Of a stretch of 46,046 nucleotides of DNA, positions 35,463 to 41,746 are shown piece by piece (within the stretch, counting starts at the first letter, position 1; each line of letters opens with the position of its first letter). Origin of the DNA: Planctomycetaceae bacterium (GTDB lineage: Bacteria; Planctomycetota; Planctomycetia; Pirellulales; Thermoguttaceae); assembly GCA_031268995.1 (NCBI GenBank), contig JAIRWK010000320.1, positions 1-46,046 on the forward strand, read 5' to 3'. Position numbers and translations under genes: made by a program. Under the pieces are notes generated by a model. It was given only the letters and a program-made list of their open reading frames with translations, had not been told where the DNA came from and made no database searches.

Positions 35463-35525
35463 TTCATTAATCACAAAAGGTACGAAAAATACGAAAATCA
35501 CAAACGCGGTGAACTATTTTTTCAT

Positions 35526-35629
35526 CATGCCGTAGCCGGTAAGGCGATAGGCTTCGCCCCCCGAACAACCGCTTCACATTGTTGCACTTGCGTGTTCAGC
35601 TTCAGGAATTTTAAAGTAGCTTCAGTATA
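35526..35629 (-). repeat. Family A element, copy A26
   Basis: Left edge ATGCCGTAGCCGGTAAGGCG, right edge TTTTAAAGTAGCTTCAGTATA. It lies 64 bp upstream of a BMC-P gene in the same orientation. Confidence 0.9.
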
Positions 35630-35640
35630 AATGGAATTTC

Positions 35641-35845
35641 CAAAAACCTCATTTCCACCTAATTTTTTAACTAAACAACCTCAGTAGCCAATGAATCCCA
35701 TCCATACCAACCTCATTACCTCATTGGAATATTTGTTGATTATTTCACGCCCGCACAAAATCCGTTTAATGAGGTAATTAGGTTAGTGTTTTTTAACTAT
35801 TTGTTGCTTAGGTTGTTTAGTTAAAAAATTGGGTGAAAATGAGGT
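35641..35845. repeat. Family E element with inverted ends, copy E1
   Basis: ACCTCATTTCCACCTAATTT at the left and TTGGGTGAAAATGAGGTT at the right are inverted copies, each arm about 37 bp and including AACTAAACAACCT / AGGTTGTTTAGTT. The middle holds ATGAGGTAATTAGGTTAGTG and CCTCATTACCTCATTGG. It is about 205 bp with no coding capacity, like a miniature inverted-repeat element. Confidence 0.8.
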
Positions 35846-35847
35846 TA

Positions 35848-35931
35848 TATACTGAAGCTACTTTAAAATTCCTGAAGCTGAACACGGAAGCGCAACAAAG
35901 CAAAGTCTATCACTCTACCGACTACGGTATG
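35848..35931 (+). repeat. Family A element, shortened copy A27
   Basis: From TATACTGAAGCTACTTTAAA to CCGACTACGGTATG, lacking about 20 bp around GGTTGTTCAAGGGCG. Its right end supplies the last codons and the TAG stop of the minus-strand gene ending at 35915. Confidence 0.85.
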
Positions 35932-36637
35932 TCAACAAAAATGATTGAACGGATTCTAAAATTTTCGATTCATTGATTCGGGCGGGCGGAACAATCATCA
36001 GGTTTGCGTCGATTTCTTTTGTGTCGATTGATACTTGTTTTGGATCAATTGCGAGAATTACACGCAACGTTTCACGTAAACTTGTTGTTCTGAGTATTGT
36101 CGCCGGATGTTGTGTTAGGATTATTCCTTGTTTATTTTGTCCGGCGATTTTTTCCGCTTCGTCCGCAACTTCAATATGATCGGTAAAACGGTTTTGAACC
36201 AATTTGTATTCGGATTGCAATTTTGTCAACAATGAATTCGATACGGTTACGCTGCCATGCAACGCGATCCATAATGAACGATTGCCGGTATTTATTTTTC
36301 GTACAATAATTTCCAAACCGCGTTTTTTGAGTTCATCTTTTGCCGACGGAGTCAAAACACATTTAGGCGAAACAACAACACGCAAAATCTTTTGGCTTTG
36401 AACGCCTTCAAATTTACGCTTCACATCGTCCAAAGAAATCACACGGCAACCGTTAAACAATAATTCTTCGTCGTTAATTTTATTGTTATCTTTATTGACT
36501 TCGCCGCCTATTTCTTTGATCTCAATATTTTTAGCCGCAGTCTTTCTATTCTCGATCTCAAGATCATTCAGAATTTTTCGGACAACATCGTTGATGTCAA
36601 TATTGCCGACAATTTCATCTTTTGTGCTTGTTATCAC
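35915..36637 (-). CDS. BMC-locus hypothetical protein, 240 aa
   Basis: A 240-residue protein with no named family that I can recognise. It lies between two BMC-P genes on the same strand, so a role in the microcompartment is likely. Residues 1-45 are charged and helical (DINDVVRKILNDLEIENRKT), similar in character to an encapsulation or assembly helix. A linker is followed by VVSPKCVLTPSAKDELKKRG (residues 89-108), a motif style also seen in BMC cobalamin adenosyltransferase (EutT) and related accessory proteins. The C-terminal part (about 120-236) is alpha/beta, with IILTQHPATILRTTSLRETL. The final TYRSR and stop come from repeat A27. The ATG at 36637 is a plausible start, but the ribosome-binding site is weak. 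Confidence 0.85.
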   Translation of the reverse strand: MITSTKDEIVGNIDINDVVRKILNDLEIENRKTAAKNIEIKEIGGEVNKDNNKINDEELLFNGCRVISLDDVKRKFEGVQSQKILRVVVSPKCVLTPSAKDELKKRGLEIIVRKINTGNRSLWIALHGSVTVSNSLLTKLQSEYKLVQNRFTDHIEVADEAEKIAGQNKQGIILTQHPATILRTTSLRETLRVILAIDPKQVSIDTKEIDANLMIVPPARINESKILESVQSFLLTYRSR

Positions 36638-36696
36638 AGTTCAGTTTCCGCGTCTAATTTTTTTTCGGACAATACCCAATATCTACAACATGTCAG

Positions 36697-36799
36697 CATA
36701 CTCAAGCTGTTTTAAAATTCCTGAAGCTGGACACGCAAGCGTAGCATCGCGAAGTGGTTGTTCAAGGGCGAAGCCTATCGCCTTACCGGCTACGGTATA
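36697..36799 (+). repeat. Family A element, copy A28
   Basis: Full length from ATACTCAAGCTGTTTTAAAA to CCGGCTACGGTATA. The final TATAC is shared with the partial copy that follows. Confidence 0.92.
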
Positions 36800-36834
36800 C
36801 TCAAGCTGTTTTAAAATTCCTGAGGTTGCGGTAT
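36795..36834 (+). repeat. Family A element, internally deleted copy A28b
   Basis: TATACTCAAGCTGTTTTAAA followed by TTCCTGAGGTTGCGGTATA: both outer ends are kept and the centre is deleted. It is fused head-to-tail with A28, and its inverse strand encodes the last residues (IPQPQEF) and stop of the BMC-P gene. Confidence 0.85.
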
Positions 36835-37080
36835 AATTTTTTCGCGTTCATCAATTACACCAACTACGCACCATCTTGCTGGCGAGCTGCGCGTACCAAC
36901 AATTTCTGACGCATACGCTCCGTCGTTCGAAACAATCACGTTGTCGCCCGCGCTAGCTCCAAATAAATCCAACGCAACATAAACATCAAACCCATCATCC
37001 ACAACAAGTAACTTCCAACCATCAAGCGAACGATGTTTGATCGTTGATGTTGCAGTCCCGATCACTTTAGCTATAATCAC
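36811..37080 (-). CDS. BMC-P shell vertex protein (EutN/CcmL family), second paralog
   Basis: An 89-residue EutN/CcmL-type pentamer protein. MIIAKVIGTATSTIKHRSLD is the typical first strand. LLVVDDGFDVYVALDLFGAS, then AGDNVIVSNDGAYASEIVG and CVVGVIDE at the end, fit the family closely. The C-terminal tail KIIPQPQEF and the TAA stop are encoded by the reverse strand of repeat copy A28b, so the original end has been replaced or extended. It lies upstream of the 240-residue gene and downstream of the aldehyde dehydrogenase gene in the same minus-strand cluster, but 790 bp of repeats separate it from the latter. Confidence 0.93.
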   Translation of the reverse strand: MIIAKVIGTATSTIKHRSLDGWKLLVVDDGFDVYVALDLFGASAGDNVIVSNDGAYASEIVGTRSSPARWCVVGVIDEREKIIPQPQEF

Positions 37081-37126
37081 TTAAACTCCTGCGTTATACT
37101 GCAATCGAATACCATTAGGAATGTTC

Positions 37127-37242
37127 TATACCGATGCCGGTATGGGCGGTAGGCTTCGCCCTCGAACAACCGCTTCGCGGTACTACGCTTACCTAACACT
37201 CTGCGTTGCAGGCTTACCGTAGCTTAAAACAGCTTGAGCATA
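37127..37242 (-). repeat. Family A element, long variant, copy A29
   Basis: Left edge TATACCGATGCCGGTATGGG, with CCTAACACTCTGCGTTGCAGG, right edge CTTAAAACAGCTTGAGCATA. It lies 47 bp upstream of the second BMC-P gene in the same orientation. Confidence 0.9.
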
Positions 37243-37245
37243 AAA

Positions 37246-37740
37246 AACTCTTCCTAGCCCTGCAAGGGCGTGATGTGCATAACCGGCGGTGTAACGCAGC
37301 GCAACCGCCGGACTCAACGCCACAACTCCCCAAAGCCGCGCAGGGGCAAGATTATTTTGGGCGAGTGATCGTTTAATAATCTCGTTCTTGTGGGAAATTG
37401 TTGTAGCTGATTTTCCCCGTCCCGTTAGGTATGAAATGTCGGTAGAAAATATGGGATTAAAAAACGCCATCCTGTTAGGGACGGAATGCGAGGACTTTTC
37501 AAACAGTTTATCATAATCACATTGCGTCCCATACGGGACGCAGAATAGTTTTGGCATTATTTTCTACCAACATATTGTCCCTAACGGGACAGGATTGCAG
37601 GTTACTTAATAACCGGTCATAAACTTCATAATCTCGTCCCTACGGGGCTTTGTGTTTTTGGGCATCCGAATCCGGCAGTTACGTTGCGCTACACCGCTGG
37701 TTATGCACACCGCGTCCCATGCAGGGCTACGGAAAATATT
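37246..37740 (+). repeat. Family F mosaic palindromic repeat, copy F3
   Basis: The longest copy. It begins AACTCTTCCTAGCCCTGCAA and contains a CCGGCGG...CCGCCGG pair, then CGTCCCGTTAGGTATG, GCGTCCCATACGGGACGC, TGTCCCTAACGGGACA and CGTCCCTACGGGGC. It is joined to a truncated family A copy at its right end. Confidence 0.85.
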
Positions 37741-37836
37741 CGCCCTTTGAACAACCACTTCGCAATGCTACGCTTGCCTAACGCTCTGCGTTGCAGGTTT
37801 ACGCAACTTCGGGAATTTTAAAACAGCTTGAGCATA
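37738..37836 (-). repeat. Family A element, truncated long variant, copy A30
   Basis: Starts CGCCCTTTGAACAACCACTT, lacking the TATACC end, and ends TTTTAAAACAGCTTGAGCATA. It contains CCTAACGCTCTGCGTTGCAGG. It lies 31 bp downstream of the aldehyde dehydrogenase stop. Confidence 0.88.
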
Positions 37837-37866
37837 ATAAAAAAATCGTAGTCGTTCACGGGCTTT

Positions 37867-39348
37867 TTATTTTCCCAAGATGTGCAAACTTCCGACATGT
37901 GCGTAACGTCTTGATCTTGTGAATGTGAGTGGTGTTGTGATTCCTTCTCCTGTTGGACCAGCGATTGAGAACGATGAAAAACCGGCGGCTTGTCCTGCGT
38001 TTCCTGCGGTACTGGGACCGTTTGTAACGAATATTGTTGTGTCAAGTTCTTTCGCCATTCGAGTAATTGTATCGACGTTGTTTGAGTGAATTATAGCGGT
38101 GTGTCTGAATCCGTGTTCGTATTTTTTGGCAAGTCTTATCCCTTCGTTGACATCGCGAACTCTGACAAATGGAATGAACGGCATCATTTGTTCAACAGGT
38201 ACAAACGGATTCGATTCGTCAGTTTCGCCAAACAACAACTCTACTTTGTCAGAAATATTTTTTCCGATTCCGGCGGCAAGTACTTTTGCGTTTTTGCCCA
38301 AAAAATCGCGGCTTGGTACATCGTGTTTTGACGCACCTTCTCCGGTTTGAACAATTGCTTTATCTGTAAACGCATCGACTTCTGCCGAATTTAACCGAAC
38401 CGCGCCCGCCCTTTCCATAGCACTGAACATCACATCAAAAACCGAATCAACTACAAATACTTCCTTTTCCGCAAGACACAACAGATTATTGTCGTAAGCA
38501 CCCGCAGAAATTATGTTCCGCGCCGCGCGATCGAAATCAGCCGTCTCATCAATCACTACCGGCGGATTGCCTGGTCCTGCAACAATTGCGCGTTTCGATT
38601 GAGACATCGCCGCTTTGGCAACTCCGGGGCCGCCCGTAACAATTATCAACGCAATATCAGGATGTTTAAAAATCACATCAGCCGTTTGCATTGTCGGCTC
38701 AACCACAACACAAATCAAATTATCAATTCCATAAGTATTAAGGATTGCGGCATTGAATCGCCGTACCCCTTCAGCGGCGATTCGTTTACCACTTGGGTGC
38801 GGATTGACGACGACTGTGTTACCGGACGCGATCATGTTGATTGCGTTATTTGAAATGGTGGGCAAGGAATGAGTTACAGGCGAAACTGCGCCGATAACTC
38901 CGAACGGCGAATACTCAATCAATGTCAGACCGTGATCGCCGCTAAAAATTTCACTTTTGAGAAATTCCGTACCCGGCGCGTTTTTGCCCAACCCGACAAG
39001 TTTATCAATCTTATGCTCAAGACGACCAATCTTCGTCTCGTTCATTTCAAGCGTACCTAACTCAACAGCTTGATCAATTACGATTCGCCTAATGATTTCA
39101 ATCATTCCGTATCGTTCGGCAATAGTTTTTCGTTGGAGTTCCTCGAATGCGGTTTTTGCTGCGGCAACCGCGTCGTTTGGGTCGGAGAACAAACCGTTGT
39201 AGCCGTGAAAGTTACGGCTGCTTGACGATGGGAAAGCAAAATGAGGTTGACCGCTTGGGCAACCAATAGACGGTTTAACTTGTTGACCTATTCGGTTGAT
39301 TACTTCTGTAACAATATCCCGAATAATCGGTTCGCTCAATCCTTGCAC
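37867..39348 (-). CDS. CoA-acylating aldehyde dehydrogenase of the BMC (PduP-like)
   Basis: A 493-residue PduP/EutE-type enzyme, expected to convert lactaldehyde or another aldehyde with CoA and NAD to acyl-CoA inside the microcompartment. The N-terminal helix (LSEPIIRDIVTEVINRIG, residues 4-21) followed by a flexible linker is a typical encapsulation peptide. The catalytic cysteine is Cys291 in AYDNNLLCLAEKE, and GVIGAVSPVTHSLPT, NPHPSGKR and VTGGPGVAKAAM are NAD-binding-domain motifs. The GTG at 39348 is chosen because AGGAG lies 7 bp upstream and the product then begins directly with the targeting helix. Repeats separate it from both neighbouring BMC genes. The usual length of PduP is about 460. 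Confidence 0.95.
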   Translation of the reverse strand: MQGLSEPIIRDIVTEVINRIGQQVKPSIGCPSGQPHFAFPSSSSRNFHGYNGLFSDPNDAVAAAKTAFEELQRKTIAERYGMIEIIRRIVIDQAVELGTLEMNETKIGRLEHKIDKLVGLGKNAPGTEFLKSEIFSGDHGLTLIEYSPFGVIGAVSPVTHSLPTISNNAINMIASGNTVVVNPHPSGKRIAAEGVRRFNAAILNTYGIDNLICVVVEPTMQTADVIFKHPDIALIIVTGGPGVAKAAMSQSKRAIVAGPGNPPVVIDETADFDRAARNIISAGAYDNNLLCLAEKEVFVVDSVFDVMFSAMERAGAVRLNSAEVDAFTDKAIVQTGEGASKHDVPSRDFLGKNAKVLAAGIGKNISDKVELLFGETDESNPFVPVEQMMPFIPFVRVRDVNEGIRLAKKYEHGFRHTAIIHSNNVDTITRMAKELDTTIFVTNGPSTAGNAGQAAGFSSFSIAGPTGEGITTPLTFTRSRRYAHVGSLHILGK

Positions 39349-39471
39349 TTTATGACTCCTATTCTCTGCCGTAGTACCGGCACATTTGACTGATGTATAG
39401 AAAAATTTTTTCCCGCATCCGTATATCAATCTAGGTAAATTTGATATATATTATGGGAGATTTTCAAAAAC

Positions 39472-39711
39472 CTCATTTTCACCTAATTTTTTTAACAAAA
39501 CAACCTCACTATACCGAAGCCGGTACGGGCGGTAGGCTTCGCCCATGAACAACCGCTTCGCGTTGTTGCGTTTGCCTAACGCTCTGCGTTACAGGTTTAC
39601 CGTAGCTTCAGGAATTTCAAAACAGCTTGAGTATAACTCATTGGAATATTTGTTGATTATTTCACGTCCGCGCAAAACCTGTTTAATGAGGTAATTGAGG
39701 TTAGTGTTTTA
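39472..39711. repeat. Family E element interrupted by A, copy E2
   Basis: Left part ACCTCATTTTCACCTAATTT (39473-39509) and right part CTCATTGGAATATTTGTTGA through AATTGAGGTTAGTGTTTT (39636-39710) match E1 in order. The right inverted arm is missing, and copy A31 sits in the middle. Confidence 0.82.
39510..39635 (-). repeat. Family A element nested in E, long variant, copy A31
   Basis: Full-length long variant, left edge TATACCGAAGCCGGTACGGG, with CCTAACGCTCTGCGTTACAGG, right edge TTTCAAAACAGCTTGAGTATA. It is inserted in E2. Confidence 0.92.
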
Positions 39712-39775
39712 AATCATTTTGTCGTGGACAACGGTTGTCCGTGTGAGGTTAATTCCCGTATTGGGGCGACCTTGA

Positions 39776-40084
39776 TCAATCGCATTGAAAAGCGATTTTA
39801 CGTTTATCGACGTGAATTGAGTCGAGTATTCCGATGATGGCGGCATCGACGGGCAATGGTTTTGTTTCGGGTGTTTGCCGTGCGCTTGAGCCTTGTACAA
39901 CAAGGACAAATTCGTTTTCACCTGCGCCGACGGTATCAACGGCAACTAATGTTCTACCGGTTGTGTTTATTTCGGTGTGTTCGGAGTTTAGGCGGTAGGG
40001 TTCGACGACGAGTAATTTTTTACCGACCATTGAATCGACTTTTTGCGTGGACACAATTGAACCGACTATTTTGGCGATGAACAC
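39776..40084 (-). CDS. BMC-P shell vertex protein (EutN/CcmL family), third paralog
   Basis: A 102-residue EutN/CcmL-type protein. FIAKIVGSIVSTQKVDSMVG is the first strand region and KKLLVVEPY the second. RTLVAVDTVGAGENEFVLVV contains the highly conserved VDxVGAGxGE-like motif, and GSSARQT and DAAIIGILDSI are classic. The GTG at 40084 is preferred because family members begin right before this strand, though no clear ribosome-binding site is seen and the frame is open to 40141. It is the most upstream gene of the minus-strand BMC cluster. Three BMC-P genes in one locus match the planctomycete/verrucomicrobial BMC type. Confidence 0.94.
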   Translation of the reverse strand: MFIAKIVGSIVSTQKVDSMVGKKLLVVEPYRLNSEHTEINTTGRTLVAVDTVGAGENEFVLVVQGSSARQTPETKPLPVDAAIIGILDSIHVDKRKIAFQCD

Positions 40085-40219
40085 GATAATTTTGGTAATT
40101 TGTATAAAATTTAACGCACACAAACGGCAGACAACAAACACTCAACGCGCAATTTATCGGATAAAAAAGAAACAAATATTAGTGGGAGTTTCCAAAAATC
40201 GGTCTTTCACGAACAGCTT

Positions 40220-40322
40220 TATACCCAAGCTGTTTTAAAATTCCAGAATCTGAACACGCAAGCACAACAACGTGAAGCAGTTGTTCAAGGGCGAAGCCTA
40301 TCGCCCCACCGGCTACGGTGTA
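40220..40322 (+). repeat. Family A element, copy A32
   Basis: Full-length from TATACCCAAGCTGTTTTAAA to CCGGCTACGGTGTA. It is followed by a broken left-end piece (TTTTAAAATTCCTGTAGTTG). It lies 89 bp upstream of the CNNM/CorC-like gene in the same orientation. Confidence 0.92.
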
Positions 40323-40411
40323 AGTCCATTTTAAAATTCCTGTAGTTGATCATAACTGGCGGGTGTTGTTGTTCGAATGCGGGATTGGCTTTGGTATAGG
40401 AAAGTGTAATT

Positions 40412-41665
40412 ATGGTGTATATTCCGGTAATTATTGCGATGTTGTTATTGCTTGGTTTTTCTGCTTTTTTTTCGTTGAGTGAGGCGTCGTTTTTTTCGTT
40501 GGATCGTTCTGGTCGTGCTAAACTTTTGGAGGGGAATCGTGTTTCGCAGATTGCCGCTAAATTACTTGCCCGACCTGAACGTTTGCTCAATTCGATTTTA
40601 CTGGGTAATTTGATTGCGAACTTGTTGATCTTTACAATTTCTTCTTCAATGACGTTTAGTTTGCAGCGTGAGGGGCGATCTGATTTGGCGGTTTGTTTAG
40701 CACTTGCGGCGATATTTGGGGTGATTTTATTTGGCGAGGTTTTGCCCAAGATATTGGGCGTGATTGTTCCTAGATTTTTTGCGGCGTTGACGGCTTTACC
40801 TTTATCTATAGTTGTGCGGGTTCTTCAACCAGTGATACCGATTTTGGGTTTTGCCAATTTATTATCTCGCAGAATTTTTGTACCGAAATTCAAATTGGAA
40901 GAAAATATTCGGGTGAGTGATCTTGAGCTTGCTGTTGAGTTATCGAAGGAGGAGCAAGCGTTGTTGCGAAGTGAGCAGCGTGTTCTTCAAAATATTGTTT
41001 TGTTGTCTGATATGCAAGCGGAGGAGTTGATGTCGCCTCGATCTTTATTGCGTTGTTTTTCGGCTGATGTTAAATTTGATGAGGTTTTGGTGTCGTTTCG
41101 CGGCAAAGTTCCGCGTAGTGGCTATTGTTTTTTGACGGAATCTGATTCGGATGAGATTGCGTTGGCGGTTAGTTTGGATGGGTTATTGGGTTGTTTATCG
41201 AGTGAGTGTCGTGAGCGGGCGGAAAGTGTAATTTATGTTCCTTGGAGTGCAAGTGTTGCGGCTGTATTTGATCAATTGCAGATTGCCGGTATCAATGTTG
41301 CGGTGGTGGTGAATGAGTTTGGGGAGACGATAGGCGTGTTGACGCTTGGCGAGATTATTGAGGCGATATTTACACGGAAACAAGGTCGAAGTCGTCGATT
41401 GCTTGACAGGATGGAGGTTGAGCGGGTTGGCGAGTCGGTGTGGTTGGTGAATGAGTTGACGAGTTTGCGGTCGATTTGTCGTTTATTTAATTTATCTTTT
41501 GAGGGTTATTCAAGTGTTACGGTTGGTGGTTTATTGCGTGAGATGTTGGAGAGATTCCCGCGAGTGGGCGATGTTTGCGAAATCGGCGGTTTTGAGTTAA
41601 TGGTAATTTCGGTCGCAGAAGATTATCACTTGGCTGTACATCTGTGCAAAAAAAGGAGTGATTAG
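40412..41665 (+). CDS. CNNM/CorC-family membrane protein (DUF21 plus CBS domains)
   Basis: A 417-residue inner-membrane protein of the hemolysin-C/CorC/CNNM family, linked to magnesium or cobalt transport. The DUF21 domain covers about residues 1-170, with membrane segments near 4-24, 62-82, 92-112 and 118-142 and the motif GFSAFFSLSEASFFSLD. GEVLPKILGV (about 108-117) is a family signature. A CBS pair follows (about 185-320, with LMSPRSLLRCF and VVVNEFGETIGVLTLGEIIE). The C-terminal part (about 335-417) resembles the CorC_HlyC domain. The ATG at 40412 is the natural start before the first membrane segment. The gene is alone, between the BMC cluster and a uvrC-like gene. Confidence 0.92.
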   Translation: MVYIPVIIAMLLLLGFSAFFSLSEASFFSLDRSGRAKLLEGNRVSQIAAKLLARPERLLNSILLGNLIANLLIFTISSSMTFSLQREGRSDLAVCLALAAIFGVILFGEVLPKILGVIVPRFFAALTALPLSIVVRVLQPVIPILGFANLLSRRIFVPKFKLEENIRVSDLELAVELSKEEQALLRSEQRVLQNIVLLSDMQAEELMSPRSLLRCFSADVKFDEVLVSFRGKVPRSGYCFLTESDSDEIALAVSLDGLLGCLSSECRERAESVIYVPWSASVAAVFDQLQIAGINVAVVVNEFGETIGVLTLGEIIEAIFTRKQGRSRRLLDRMEVERVGESVWLVNELTSLRSICRLFNLSFEGYSSVTVGGLLREMLERFPRVGDVCEIGGFELMVISVAEDYHLAVHLCKKRSD

Positions 41666-41679
41666 TGGTGAGCGACGAG

Positions 41680-41726
41680 TATTCGACCGAAATCGATAGA
41701 ATTGATTTTAGTCGATTTCGGTCGAA
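41680..41726. repeat. Family D hairpin, copy D5
   Basis: ATTCGACCGAAATCGAT and its inverse TCGATTTCGGTCGAA pair almost perfectly. It lies between the convergent genes ending at 41665 and 41747 and is followed by A/T-rich sequence, so it probably acts as a two-way terminator. Confidence 0.75.
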
Positions 41727-41746
41727 ATATATTTTATTGGTTTTGT

